Notes: a model not told the origin generated them from the letters alone. Shown: positions 33,264 through 41,619, counted from the stretch's first letter. The stretch: DNA of 64,000 nucleotides from Oryzomonas japonica (GCF_008802365.1 NZ_VZQZ01000001.1:620001-684000), one strand, 5' to 3'. Numbers and translations are program-made.

Positions 33264-33737
33264 ATGACCAATAACGATCTTCTCCGCAGCCTGCGCTACG
33301 CCCTGAAATTGAATGGCGAAACCATCGCCGAATTGTGTGCGGTGGGTGGGCATGACATCAAGCCCATAGATGTGTTGAAACTGCTGAAAAAGGAAGAAGA
33401 AACCGGCTTTGCGGCCTGCGACGACGCGGTGATGGGGGCCTTTCTGGACGGCCTGATCGTCTCCCGGCGAGGCGCGCAGGAGTCGAAACCCGGTTTGCCC
33501 AAGGCGCCGGATACGGCGTTGAACAATAACCTCATCCTGCGCAAGCTCAGGATCGCGTTGGAGTTGAACGAGGAGGGGATGCTCGCGGTCCTGGCAAAGG
33601 CCGGGGTCCAGCTCTCGAAGTCCGAATTGTCCGCCATGTTTCGGGCAAAAGGGCATAGAAACTACAAGGTCTGCGGCGACCAGTTTCTCCGCAACTTCAT
33701 TCGGGGATTGACGCTTGGCGGGGGGAACACAGAGTAG
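33264..33737 (+). CDS. DUF1456 family protein (YehS-like)
   Basis: The 157-residue protein contains two copies of the DUF1456 unit: LLRSLRYALKLNGETIAELC (4-24) and ILRKLRIALELNEEGMLAVL in the second half, each followed by a short helical segment ending in F-L-x-G-L/ R-G-L. The function is unknown. It lies downstream of the YaeQ gene on the same strand, with AAGGGAACACC upstream. Confidence 0.88.
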   Translation: MTNNDLLRSLRYALKLNGETIAELCAVGGHDIKPIDVLKLLKKEEETGFAACDDAVMGAFLDGLIVSRRGAQESKPGLPKAPDTALNNNLILRKLRIALELNEEGMLAVLAKAGVQLSKSELSAMFRAKGHRNYKVCGDQFLRNFIRGLTLGGGNTE

Positions 33738-33847
33738 GAAGCGGCGTTTGCCCGAAATTTTGAGGGGACGGTCCGCTTCATGGAATGCGGCCGCCCTCTT
33801 TTTTTTTGTGCCTGTTTTTATCGAAACCAGAGGAGAGTTATGGCCCT

Positions 33848-34330
33848 ATGACGAAGGAACAGATGATTCAGGAGATAATCGCGCGACTCTCCGCCGATCT
33901 TGCGGTGCTCTCCACCGCCGCGCGGGCGGCCCATGAGGCGGCCACCCACGTGGAGTGCCTTCCCGACAACAAGTACGATACCACCGCCCTGGAGGCGTCC
34001 TACATCGCCCAGGGGCAGGCCAACCGTGCCCAGGAGATCAGGATCGCCCTGGAAAGCTACCGGACCCTGACGCTGCATGGTTTCGACGACGATACGCCGA
34101 TCCGGCTGACGGCCCTGGTTACCCTGGAAAGTGCGCAGGGGGATGTGCGGCGCCTTTTCCTCGGCCCCCAGGCCGGAGGCATGAAGGTGGCGGATCGTGA
34201 CGGGGAGATCGTGGTCATCACCCCCCGGTCCCCCCTGGGGCGCTCCCTGGTGGGGCTGAAAACCGGCGATGAGGTGCAGGTGGGAGAGGCTGCCGCGGCC
34301 CAGTCCTTCACCGTTGTTGAAGTCTGTTGA
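33848..34330 (+). CDS. GreA/GreB-family C-terminal domain protein
   Basis: The 160-residue protein has a helical N-terminal half not typical of GreA and a C-terminal domain with TPRSPLGRSLVGLKTGDEVQV, the hallmark of the GreA/GreB/Rnk C-terminal fold that docks on RNA polymerase. It may act on the polymerase channel, but the acidic tip of a coiled coil is not obvious. The ATG at 33848 is chosen because the upstream residues are unlike the family. Confidence 0.8.
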   Translation: MTKEQMIQEIIARLSADLAVLSTAARAAHEAATHVECLPDNKYDTTALEASYIAQGQANRAQEIRIALESYRTLTLHGFDDDTPIRLTALVTLESAQGDVRRLFLGPQAGGMKVADRDGEIVVITPRSPLGRSLVGLKTGDEVQVGEAAAAQSFTVVEVC

Positions 34331-34428
34331 TGCGGCCCGTGCCAGCGTGCGGTCCCGCCCGGTAGTGTCCGCCGGAACTGCCGGATCGGGATTTTCTGGT
34401 ATACTAAAAAAATGCACGAGGTGACGCC

Positions 34429-34941
34429 ATGACTGAAGCATCTATAACCAGCGAGGATACCCCCCGTATCCGCGAGATGGAGATCGACGATTTCCCCGAG
34501 GTATTCCATATCGGCGAGGAGGTATTCACCGTCGAATACTCCCAGAGCCTCTACCGCACCTGGGACGAATTCGAAATTACCACACACTTCAACCTGGACA
34601 ACGAACTCTGCCTGGTGGCCGAAATGGGAGGCCGCATCGCCGGTTTTGCCCTGGGGACCACGGTCAAGAAGCATAACTCCCCTTGGAAGTACGGTTACCT
34701 GGTCTGGCTTGGGGTCCGGCGGGACATCCAGAAGGGGAGCGTGGGGAGCCGCCTGTTCCATGAGATCAGGCGCCGCATGGTGGAGCAGGGGGTGCGGATG
34801 ATCATTATCGATACCTCGGCGGATAACCTGGCAGCCATCGATTTCTTCAAGAAACAGGGCTTCGGAGATATCCAGGAACACGTCTACATGTCCCTCAACC
34901 TGACGCGCAAGAGCAGGAAAAAATCGGTAAAAAAATCATGA
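34429..34941 (+). CDS. GNAT family N-acetyltransferase (RimI-like)
   Basis: The 170-residue protein has the GNAT core with the strand VWLGVRRDIQ, a motif A variant QKGSVGSRLFHEI (101-113) and the C-terminal ADNLAAIDFFKKQGF typical of RimI-type enzymes. The last about 15 residues are basic. It overlaps the peptidase gene by ATGA, so the two are translationally coupled. The substrate is unknown. Confidence 0.9.
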   Translation: MTEASITSEDTPRIREMEIDDFPEVFHIGEEVFTVEYSQSLYRTWDEFEITTHFNLDNELCLVAEMGGRIAGFALGTTVKKHNSPWKYGYLVWLGVRRDIQKGSVGSRLFHEIRRRMVEQGVRMIIIDTSADNLAAIDFFKKQGFGDIQEHVYMSLNLTRKSRKKSVKKS

Positions 34942-36068
34942 TCGCCCGCCTGGATGAGGTCTGGAGGGCCATTGATCCGGTGCGGCTGCGCAGGACTCTG
35001 CTCGATATGCTTAATATCTACTCCCCCTCCGGCAAGGAAGAGGATATCCAGCTTTATCTGGAGGAAATCCTCTCCCGTTCCGGATTCCGCGTGGAACGCC
35101 AGGAGGTGGAGCATGAGCGGTATAACCTGCGGGTCACCATGGGGAGCGGCGAACCGGAACTCTATCTGGTCGGGCATGTGGATACGGTCCCGGCCTGGGA
35201 TCTGGAGGAATTCGAGGCGCATGAAGAGGGAAACCTCATCCGCGGTCTGGGGAGTGCCGATATGAAAGGGGGGTGCGCCGCGATGGTGGAGGCGTGGCTG
35301 GCCCTGGCCGACGCCCTGAAACCGGAGGAGCGGCCGTCCCTGGGCTTGCTGCTGGTGGTGGGGGAGGAAGAGAATGGTGACGGCAGCGCCGTCTTTCTGG
35401 AACAGCGCCGTCCGCCCTGGGTGGTGATCGGCGAGCCGACCGGGCTTGCGGCCTGCTTTGCCCATTACGGCTACCTGGAAGCGGGGTTCGTCACCCGCGG
35501 CCTGCGGAGCCATTCATCGCTGCCCGAACTGGGGAACAACGCGGTGGAGTCCATGCTGCGCCTGTTGCTGCACCTGGGCAAGGCTCCGCTCTTCGACCGG
35601 GAGCGGGGGGAGATCGTCTACTCGATCCGTGAGTTGAGTTCGTCCCGGGCCGGTTTTGTCGTCCCGGACCGCTGCGAGGCGTGGATCGATCTGCACCTGC
35701 CGCCCGATATGGACCCGGCCGTCCTGCAGGAGTCGATCCGCAGCATCGCCACCGATGCGGGCCGCTTCATCCCGGAGCTAAATATGGAGTTGAGCTTCGA
35801 CTTTTCCTCGCCCGGCTACGACTTGGGCAACGACAGCCGGCCGGTCCGGTTGGTCGAGGAAATATATGCCCGTTTGGGGCGCACCCCCGACTTGAGCGCT
35901 TTCCGCTCCCACTCGGACGGCAACCTGTTCCATGCGGCCGGTACCTGCCCCATCATCCTGGGGCCCGGCTTCCTGGAAAACGCCCATACGCCCGATGAAC
36001 AAGTCCTCTTCGACGAGGTGGCGGAGGCCGCCCGCATCTATGCCGCCCTAGGTCTGGGTATGGGCTGA
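34938..36068 (+). CDS. M20 family metallopeptidase (ArgE/DapE/ACY1-like)
   Basis: The 376-residue enzyme has the zinc-site series His80-x-Asp82 (VGHVDTVP), Asp108 (GSADMKGG), the GEEEN catalytic glutamates and a late SHSDGNLFHAAGTCPIILGPG block. Such enzymes deacylate or cleave small amino compounds. As DapL makes the DapE step unnecessary, a role in arginine or peptide metabolism is likelier. It is coupled by ATGA to the acetyltransferase gene, suggesting add-and-remove acyl chemistry on a shared substrate. Confidence 0.87.
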   Translation: MIARLDEVWRAIDPVRLRRTLLDMLNIYSPSGKEEDIQLYLEEILSRSGFRVERQEVEHERYNLRVTMGSGEPELYLVGHVDTVPAWDLEEFEAHEEGNLIRGLGSADMKGGCAAMVEAWLALADALKPEERPSLGLLLVVGEEENGDGSAVFLEQRRPPWVVIGEPTGLAACFAHYGYLEAGFVTRGLRSHSSLPELGNNAVESMLRLLLHLGKAPLFDRERGEIVYSIRELSSSRAGFVVPDRCEAWIDLHLPPDMDPAVLQESIRSIATDAGRFIPELNMELSFDFSSPGYDLGNDSRPVRLVEEIYARLGRTPDLSAFRSHSDGNLFHAAGTCPIILGPGFLENAHTPDEQVLFDEVAEAARIYAALGLGMG

Positions 36069-36094
36069 TCCGAAACCTGCCGGCAGATGCATGG

Positions 36095-36442
36095 TCACTG
36101 CAGGTATTCTTTGGCCCAGGCGCACATCTGATCGAGGATGGGGATAATGGTCGTGCCCTTTGCCGTGAGGGAGTACTCCACCTTGGGCGGCACCTGGGGG
36201 TATACCTCCCGGTGCACCAGGCCGTCGGTCTCCAACTCCCGCAACTGCTGGGTGAGCATCTTTCTCGTGGTCCCGGAGAATTGCCGCTGCAAATCGGAGA
36301 AGCGCATGGTCCGTTGCGACAGGTGCCAGAGTATGGAGGCCTTCCATTTACCGCCGACCACGGCCAACGTGGCATCTATGCCGCATTTGTATTCCTTTTC
36401 CCGATACACCATCCGATCCTCTTTCTCCCGGTTTTCTTGCAT
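36095..36442 (-). CDS. HxlR family transcriptional regulator
   Basis: The 115-residue winged-helix protein has the HxlR wording CGIDATLAVVGGKWKASILW, MRFSDLQRQFSGTTRKMLTQ and VEYSLTAKGTTI. Cys20 in YKCGID is the usual conserved cysteine that senses electrophiles or redox state in several relatives. It is divergent from a flavoprotein operon, and a 15-base palindrome lies between them. GGAG five bases before the ATG supports the start. Confidence 0.92.
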   Translation of the reverse strand: MQENREKEDRMVYREKEYKCGIDATLAVVGGKWKASILWHLSQRTMRFSDLQRQFSGTTRKMLTQQLRELETDGLVHREVYPQVPPKVEYSLTAKGTTIIPILDQMCAWAKEYLQ

Positions 36443-36474
36443 GAGGGCTCCTAAAATCTCTTATGTTACAAAAA

Positions 36475-36489
36475 AGGTACTACGTACCT
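36475..36489. promoter_or_regulatory. Palindrome AGGTAC-TAC-GTACCT, likely HxlR operator
   Basis: A perfect 6+3+6 inverted repeat lies 33 bases before the hxlR-like start and 14 bases before a -35-like TTGACG (36503-36508). HxlR-type proteins bind such GTAC-rich inverted repeats (YodB, HypR types). It could control both directions. Confidence 0.72.
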
Positions 36490-36597
36490 AAATAGTCCGT
36501 TATTGACGAATGAATACCTATGGCAGAATATAGCGCACATGTTTGAAAAATTGAAGCGCGAATGTAAAACCCAACGCGAAAACAGGAGGACGGATCG

Positions 36598-37233
36598 ATG
36601 AAAGTAGTCGCCATTAACGGCAGTCCCAAGAAAGAAGGCAACACCTATCATGCCATCAGGATGGTTGCCGCCGAGCTTGAAAAAGAAGGCATAGAAACCG
36701 AGATCGTCCACATTGGCAACAAGGTGATTCAAGGGTGCATCGCCTGCGGCCAGTGTGCCAAGAATAGGAACGAGCGCTGCGTCTTGCCTGGCGACGAGGT
36801 CAATAACGCCCTCCAGAAGATGAAGCAGGCGGATGGGATCATCCTGGGGACTCCCGTCCATTACGCCGCCATCGGGGGCACCATGAAGTCGTTTCTGGAC
36901 CGGGCCTTTTATGTCGCCGGCTCCAATGACGGGATGCTGCGGCACAAGGTCGGCGCAGCAGTGGTCGCGGTGCGGCGCTCCGGCGGCGTGCCCACATTCG
37001 ATCAACTGAACAATTTTCTGCACTATGCCGAGATGCTGGTGCCCAGCTCCAATTACTGGAACGTTATCCACGGCCGCCTGCCGGGAGAGGTGGCGCAGGA
37101 TGAAGAGGGGTTGCAGATCATGCGCATGTTGGGCAAAAACATGGCATGGCTGATGAAATTGGTGGAACACGGCAAGGGAGTTGTTGCGGAGCCTGAGGCG
37201 GAAGCCAAAACATTTATGAATTTTATCCGGTGA
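36598..37233 (+). CDS. Iron-sulfur flavoprotein / NADPH-dependent FMN reductase family
   Basis: The 211-residue protein has a flavodoxin-like FMN loop (INGSPKKEGNTYHAI, 6-20), the cysteine cluster Cys47, Cys50, Cys53 and Cys61 (CIACGQC) expected to hold a 4Fe-4S cluster, and GTPVHYAAIGGTMKSFLDR. It probably moves electrons to a quinone or another small acceptor. It is transcribed away from hxlR, followed by a quinol-monooxygenase-like gene. The gene at 3357-3512 is its broken relative. Confidence 0.91.
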   Translation: MKVVAINGSPKKEGNTYHAIRMVAAELEKEGIETEIVHIGNKVIQGCIACGQCAKNRNERCVLPGDEVNNALQKMKQADGIILGTPVHYAAIGGTMKSFLDRAFYVAGSNDGMLRHKVGAAVVAVRRSGGVPTFDQLNNFLHYAEMLVPSSNYWNVIHGRLPGEVAQDEEGLQIMRMLGKNMAWLMKLVEHGKGVVAEPEAEAKTFMNFIR

Positions 37234-37296
37234 ATTTTGAAACAGGCAAAGACTTTCCTGTGATTGCATGAAAAACGAGAAGAGAAAGGACCCCAT

Positions 37297-37590
37297 ATGT
37301 CGAGAGTAACCGTTGTTGCCAGGCTGTTGGCAAAGAGAGAGGCGGCCGATACCGTCAAGACCGAGCTCCTCAAGCTGCTTGCACCGACCAGAAACGAAGA
37401 GGGGTGCGTCGAATACCGGCTGCACCAGGATAATGACGACCCGGCGCTGTTCTTCTTCTACGAGACGTGGGAGAGCGATGCCTGCCTGGGGAAACATAAG
37501 GAGACGGTCCATTACCGGAACAGCTTCGGCGCCATAGAGGGCATGATCCGGGAACGGTCCGTGAACAAGTTGACCATGATTGAGGCGTGA
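37297..37590 (+). CDS. YgiN-like antibiotic-biosynthesis monooxygenase (ABM) domain protein
   Basis: The 97-residue protein has the ABM layout: VTVVARLLAKREAADTVKTE at the start, the EEGCVEYRLHQDNDDPALFF middle and YETWESDACLGKH. The family includes the quinol monooxygenase YgiN. AGAAAGGA precedes the ATG at 37297. It lies 63 bases after the flavoprotein gene. An HxlR-controlled pair of flavoprotein and quinone-type monooxygenase suggests defence against quinones or electrophiles. Confidence 0.88.
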   Translation: MSRVTVVARLLAKREAADTVKTELLKLLAPTRNEEGCVEYRLHQDNDDPALFFFYETWESDACLGKHKETVHYRNSFGAIEGMIRERSVNKLTMIEA

Positions 37591-37640
37591 TGGTACGTCG
37601 TCGGTTAGGGGACCTGCTCCTCTGCCGATAATTGGGGGCA

Positions 37641-37664
37641 GAACACAAGAACACAAGAACACAA
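37641..37664. repeat. Tandem repeat, GAACACAA x3
   Basis: Three exact head-to-tail copies of GAACACAA run directly into the hairpin that follows; the left arm of that hairpin is formed by the last copy. Confidence 0.85.
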
Positions 37665-37693
37665 AAGGCGGCCAATCGGTCGCCTTTTGTGTT
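37658..37693. terminator. GGCGGCC hairpin family, copy with A-rich arms
   Basis: AACACAAAAGGCGGCC (37658-37673) and GGTCGCCTTTTGTGTT (37678-37693) pair around AATC with a single G-T. It ends the flavoprotein operon or its neighbour. Confidence 0.8.
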
Positions 37694-37935
37694 TATAAAC
37701 GCTTTGACCTGAAACGGCACAGGGGAGTGTGGTCAGGGGGACTATTCGTACCGCGAGGTGATAGATATGTTGTGTTTCGCTGGCGTGTAGATTATGGGAG
37801 GGGGGGCACATAGCAGCGGCTATCCGCTGCGTCTGACCGAATCGGCAGCAAAGGTGCGGGTCTGTGTTGAATTCTTCGGCAATGGCTCGACCGCTGATGG
37901 CTTGCACCGCCCGGCATCGATCCTTGCGTTCGGAT

Positions 37936-38091
37936 TTAAGCTGTTTCTTCCTCGACAGGGGCTTCTTCGCCGTTTTCGTCGGTTGGGACGCTGTTCTTTG
38001 CCGCCAGCTTGCGTTGCAGCTTTTCCTCGTTCTTTTTCTTCCGCTCCAGTTCCTTCTGTTTTTTCTGAAACTGAAAATTAGGCTTGGCCAT
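37936..38091 (-). CDS. Small lysine/glutamate-rich protein, 51 aa
   Basis: An ATG at 38091 with GGAG seven bases upstream starts a 51-residue product (MAKPNFQFQKKQKELERKKK at the start) with a strongly basic helical first half and an acidic tail (DENGEEAPVEEETA). It has no cysteine or hydrophobic core and should be a single charged helix or disordered. I recall similar short MAKPN-starting proteins in Geobacter relatives. The function is unknown. Confidence 0.65.
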   Translation of the reverse strand: MAKPNFQFQKKQKELERKKKNEEKLQRKLAAKNSVPTDENGEEAPVEEETA

Positions 38092-38121
38092 TGTATCACT
38101 CCCGAACTAATTGATTTTCAA

Positions 38122-38156
38122 TAAAAAAAGCCCCGAGTATCCCCCGGGGCTTTTGA
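38122..38156 (-). terminator. Terminator of the cold-shock gene
   Basis: On the minus strand AAAAGCCCCG pairs with CGGGGCTTTT, followed by a long T-run, just after the cold-shock stop codon. Confidence 0.93.
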
Positions 38157-38174
38157 GGCCAATTACGGCGTTTC

Positions 38175-38375
38175 TCAGGCTCTGTTTACGTTCGCGGCCT
38201 GAAGCCCTTTCGGACCCTTGGTGATTTCAAACGTTACGCTATCGCCTTCAGCAAGGGATTTGAAACCGTTGCCTTCGATTGCGGAAAAATGACAAAAAAC
38301 ATCTTCGCCATTTTCCTGCTCAATAAAACCAAACCCCTTGCTGTCATTAAACCATTTTACTGTTCCGTTTACCAT
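38175..38375 (-). CDS. Cold-shock protein (CspA family)
   Basis: The 66-residue single-domain protein has the RNA-binding motifs KGFGFIE and VFCHFSAI and starts [17 protein letters not shown] nine bases upstream supports the ATG at 38375; the frame extends further up but into non-domain sequence. It binds single-stranded nucleic acid and melts RNA structure. Like other csp genes it has a long AT-rich stretch upstream that may carry a structured leader. Confidence 0.95.
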   Translation of the reverse strand: MVNGTVKWFNDSKGFGFIEQENGEDVFCHFSAIEGNGFKSLAEGDSVTFEITKGPKGLQAANVNRA

Positions 38376-38779
38376 TTTCTTACTTTCTCCTGATACTGCT
38401 TTTAAATTTCGTCTGGAAATATTCCGGACGTAGTGTAACCCTATCAGCTTTGAATGGCGCAAGTCAAGCTAAATAATCAGGACATGGGATGGGGGGGATA
38501 ATATAACTATTGGAATGAGTGCCTTGAAAAAATAAATACAATCATAATGTCATGTTGTGAATATTATGTATGGATTGAGTTACATACAGTGTTTAGCCAT
38601 AATTATACTGAATTTGCAGCATACAATTACTACTAAATATTGCAAATAATCATTGCTAATATACGGTTTGTGACGTAAACTATACCAATATAATTTTATT
38701 TGAATGGACGATAGTCGTGATGGGGGCGGGCCGGAAATGGTAATTCCACTCATTTCTAAAAAGAAAGTGATATGACACT
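38376..38779. other. AT-rich divergent intergenic region
   Basis: About 400 bases, markedly AT-rich from 38500 to 38700, lie between the divergent csp gene and the 84-aa gene. They must hold promoters for both. I see no gene or clear repeat in it. Confidence 0.5.
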
Positions 38780-39034
38780 ATGGTAATCAAAGTCGGCAAC
38801 ATTGTAAGCCACACAGGCGCGCTTGAATGGGGCGCCGGCAAGGTTATGGAAATCACATCCTCCTCGGCGATGATCCAGTTCAGCGATGGCAAAAACAGAA
38901 AAATCGCCGTATCCCACTTTACCACCCTGCAACCGGCCGCTCCGGGCTCCTTTTTACCCCCACCCGAAGTACCTGTCGTGATGAAGGCTGCCCGGGTCGC
39001 CAGGGTGCCCAAGGCAGCCAAAAAGAAACTGTAA
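38780..39034 (+). CDS. DUF3553-like small protein, 84 aa
   Basis: The N-terminal about 52 residues (VGNIVSHTGALEWGAGKVME and IQFSDGKNRKIAVSH) resemble DUF3553, a small SH3-like domain also seen at the ends of UvrD-type helicases. The C-terminus is a Pro/Ala/Lys-rich tail (RVPKAAKKKL) that could contact nucleic acid. It is followed by a perfect terminator hairpin. Confidence 0.72.
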   Translation: MVIKVGNIVSHTGALEWGAGKVMEITSSSAMIQFSDGKNRKIAVSHFTTLQPAAPGSFLPPPEVPVVMKAARVARVPKAAKKKL

Positions 39035-39053
39035 AGCCACCAGAAAAACCTAC

Positions 39054-39104
39054 AACGGCAACGGGCACCTTATCATCGATAAGGTGCCCGTTGCCGTTTC
39101 ATAG
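39054..39104 (+). terminator. Perfect 21-bp hairpin after the DUF3553-like gene
   Basis: The arms 39054-39074 and 39078-39098 pair exactly around the loop ATC. The 3' flank is TCATA, so the T-run is weak, but the stem is very stable. Confidence 0.75.
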
Positions 39105-39251
39105 TGCGAACATACTCCGCCGTACCACATTTCCGCTTCCGGAAACAAGCCTTGGCACTTCAAAATAACAGGATATAATCAGATAAACGATGTGATGCAA
39201 CCCAGGAAGGCTCGCAGTCGGGGCGCTGAGGCGCATCCGCAGGAGGTCACC

Positions 39252-40358
39252 ATGTCAGACGCAAACATTCAGGACCGTGGGGCGGGCGCCATCATGGGCG
39301 CCTTTATTGGCGATGCACTGGGGCTGGGGCCGCACTGGTATTACGACCTTGCCGAACTGCGCCGCGACTACGGCGAATGGATCAACGGCTATACCGACCC
39401 CCGGCCCGGCCGCTACCACGCCGGGTGCAAGGCGGGCCAACTCTCCCAGGCGGGTTTCATCCTCAGGCTGCTGGTCACATCGCTGGTGGAACGGGGTGGG
39501 TACGACGAGGCCGATTTCTGCCGCCGTATGGATGAGGAGTTGCTGCCGCTCCTGGATGGCACCCCCATCAGTGGTCCGGGGGGCTACACCAGCCAGTCGA
39601 TCCGCGAATTGTGGCGGCGGCGCGTGGAGCAGAAACTGCCCTGGGGCGAGACCGGCGGGCACGCCGACACAACGGAAGCCATCGAACGCACCCTGGCCCT
39701 GGGGGTTCGCTATGCCCTGGACCCCGCCCGGCTGGCCGGCGCCATCACCGGCAATGCCGTCCTGACCCAGTCGGACGATACGGTGGTGTCCATGACCGTG
39801 GCCTACGGTGCGGTGCTGGGGCAGCTGGTGCAGGGGTACCCCCTGGACGCCCGGCTGTCGGGCAGGTTGATGAGGCTGGTGCATGGCGGGGCACTCCCCT
39901 TCCACGCCGTTACCGGCGACAATCTGCAACCTCCCCGGCCCGGCGATCCCGACCCGCCCCGGCCCGGCGATCCCGACCCGCCCCGGGCCGGGAGGTTCGC
40001 CTCCCCTGACGCCCTGCTGACCCCGTCCTCTATGGCGAGCGCGGCCGTGGACCCGGATATCCGTATCGAACCCGCCTGGAAGGTGTCCATCGTCTACGGC
40101 ATGCCCTGTGCGATCTACCACCAATTGCCCGCGGCCTACTATCTGGCTGCCCGTTTCCACGACGATTTCGAATCCGCCCTGCTGCATGCCGTCAACGGGG
40201 GAGGGCAGAATCAGGCTCGGGCCATCCTGACCGGGGCCCTGGTGGGTGCCCAGGTCGGCCTTTCCCGGATACCGCAGCGCTTCCTGGACGGTCTCGATGA
40301 CTCCGCCACCCTCTGCCGGTTGGCCGCCGATCTGGCTGCGGGTGTTGGTAAACCGTAA
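39252..40358 (+). CDS. ADP-ribosylglycohydrolase-fold protein lacking the C-terminal Asp motif
   Basis: The 368-residue protein starts MSDANIQDRGAGAIMGAFIG-DALG, the metal-binding start of the DraG/ARH fold. Active enzymes have a late GGDxDTxAxIxG block; here it reads NGGGQNQARAILTGALVGA, so the metal-binding aspartates are replaced. It may bind a different ligand or be a sub-branch with other chemistry. AGGAGG before the ATG at 39252 fixes the start. A 24-bp tandem repeat inside encodes PPRPGDPD twice. It lies 28 bases before the hydrolase-OsmC fusion. Confidence 0.85.
   Translation: MSDANIQDRGAGAIMGAFIGDALGLGPHWYYDLAELRRDYGEWINGYTDPRPGRYHAGCKAGQLSQAGFILRLLVTSLVERGGYDEADFCRRMDEELLPLLDGTPISGPGGYTSQSIRELWRRRVEQKLPWGETGGHADTTEAIERTLALGVRYALDPARLAGAITGNAVLTQSDDTVVSMTVAYGAVLGQLVQGYPLDARLSGRLMRLVHGGALPFHAVTGDNLQPPRPGDPDPPRPGDPDPPRAGRFASPDALLTPSSMASAAVDPDIRIEPAWKVSIVYGMPCAIYHQLPAAYYLAARFHDDFESALLHAVNGGGQNQARAILTGALVGAQVGLSRIPQRFLDGLDDSATLCRLAADLAAGVGKP
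39933..39987 (+). repeat. 24-bp in-frame tandem repeat in the ADP-ribosylglycohydrolase-like gene
   Basis: Two exact copies (39933-39956 and 39957-39980) plus a partial third encode a Pro/Asp linker, PPRPGDPD. It probably arose by slippage in GC-rich DNA. Confidence 0.85.
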
Positions 40359-40386
40359 CACCACAGGAAAACATGAGGTGATAGTG

Positions 40387-41619
40387 ATGAACACCAAGAG
40401 GATTGCCTTTCCCAATAGCCGGGGGGAGCTGCTCGCCGCCCGGCTGGAGCTCCCCGAGGACGAACGGCCCCTGGCCTACGCCCTGTTTGCCCACTGCTTC
40501 ACCTGCTCCAAGGATCTCTCGGCGGCGGTGCATATCGCTCGCGCCCTGAGCAGCCGGCACATCGCCGTGTTGCGTTTCGACTTCACCGGCCTGGGGGAGA
40601 GCGAGGGGGAGTTCGCCGCCACAACCTTCTCCTCCGAGGTGAGCGATCTGGTGGCGGCCGCCCGTTTCCTGGAACAGGAGTATGAAGCTCCCCGCCTGCT
40701 CATCGGTCATTCCCTTGGAGGGGCGGCCGTGCTGGCGGCGGCAGCGGAGATTCCCAGCACCGCGGCTGTGGTCGCCATCGCCGCACCGTTTCGTCCCGTC
40801 CAGGTAAGGGACCTGCTGGGAGAGGCGGCGGACCGGATCAAGGAAACCGGGCAGGGAACCGTCACCATCGCCGGCCGTACGTTCACCATCCGCAAGAGCC
40901 TGCTGGACGACCTGGATGCCCATCGGCCGGAGGATACGTTGCGCCGGCTCAATGCGGCGTTACTGGTGATGCACTCTCCCCGGGACCAAGTGGTGGGAAT
41001 CGACAACGCCACCGACATCTATCGGGCAGCCCCCCATCCCAAGAGCTTCGTCTCCCTCGATTCGGCCGACCACCTGCTGTCCGATAGCCGGGACTCCCGC
41101 TACGCCGGCGGGGTCATCGCCGCCTGGGCCGGCCGCTACCTGGGGGAAGCCGAGCCTCCGGTTCCCTCCCGCATCCCACCGGAGGTGATCGACAAACGGG
41201 TGACGGCCCGCACCGGGGCGGAGGGATTTCGCACCGAGCTGTTTGCCAACGGTTTTCCCCTGGTGGCCGACGAGCCGGTGGAGGATGGCGGTGGCAACGA
41301 GGGCCCCTCCCCGTACGATTACCTGCTGGTCGCCCTCGGCGCCTGTACCGGGATGACGCTTCAGGTGTATGCCCGCAGCAAGGGATGGCCGCTGGAAGAG
41401 GTTGTGGTGCGGCTCTCGCACCGCAAGGTCCACGCCGAAGATTGCCGTGATTGTGACGAGAAGGAACGCCGGATGGATACGTTCGAGCGGGAGGTGGAAC
41501 TGCGTGGGGGGCTGGACGAGGCGCAGCGGCAGCGCTTGCTGGAGATCGCCGGGCGGTGCCCGGTGCACCGCACCTTGACAGCCGGGGTACGGATCGTAAC
41601 CACCCTGCGGCCGGTGTGA
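40387..41619 (+). CDS. Alpha/beta-hydrolase fused to OsmC-like domain
   Basis: The 410-residue protein joins an alpha/beta hydrolase (nucleophile Ser109 in GHSLGG; early FAHCFTCSKD) to a C-terminal OsmC/Ohr-like domain with its two cysteines in ALGACTGM and AGRCPVHRT. OsmC-type domains reduce organic hydroperoxides with thiols. The fusion is a known architecture, although its physiological substrate is unclear. GAGGTGA seven bases before the ATG at 40387 marks the start. It follows the ARH-like gene closely and ends before a two-way terminator. Confidence 0.93.
   Translation: MNTKRIAFPNSRGELLAARLELPEDERPLAYALFAHCFTCSKDLSAAVHIARALSSRHIAVLRFDFTGLGESEGEFAATTFSSEVSDLVAAARFLEQEYEAPRLLIGHSLGGAAVLAAAAEIPSTAAVVAIAAPFRPVQVRDLLGEAADRIKETGQGTVTIAGRTFTIRKSLLDDLDAHRPEDTLRRLNAALLVMHSPRDQVVGIDNATDIYRAAPHPKSFVSLDSADHLLSDSRDSRYAGGVIAAWAGRYLGEAEPPVPSRIPPEVIDKRVTARTGAEGFRTELFANGFPLVADEPVEDGGGNEGPSPYDYLLVALGACTGMTLQVYARSKGWPLEEVVVRLSHRKVHAEDCRDCDEKERRMDTFEREVELRGGLDEAQRQRLLEIAGRCPVHRTLTAGVRIVTTLRPV

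Noticed and set aside
37605-38099. 164-codon minus-strand frame spanning the GGCGGCC hairpin
   Set aside because: It reads through the hairpin and tandem repeat; the real gene in this region is the 51-aa frame at 37936-38091.
39933-39987. Tandem repeat considered as a CRISPR or regulatory array
   Set aside because: Units are head-to-tail with no spacers, in frame inside a gene, and encode a Pro-rich linker.
39255-40415. 386-codon minus-strand frame opposite the ADP-ribosylglycohydrolase-like gene
   Set aside because: Glycine/glutamine-rich shadow of a GC-rich gene; no start signals or motifs.
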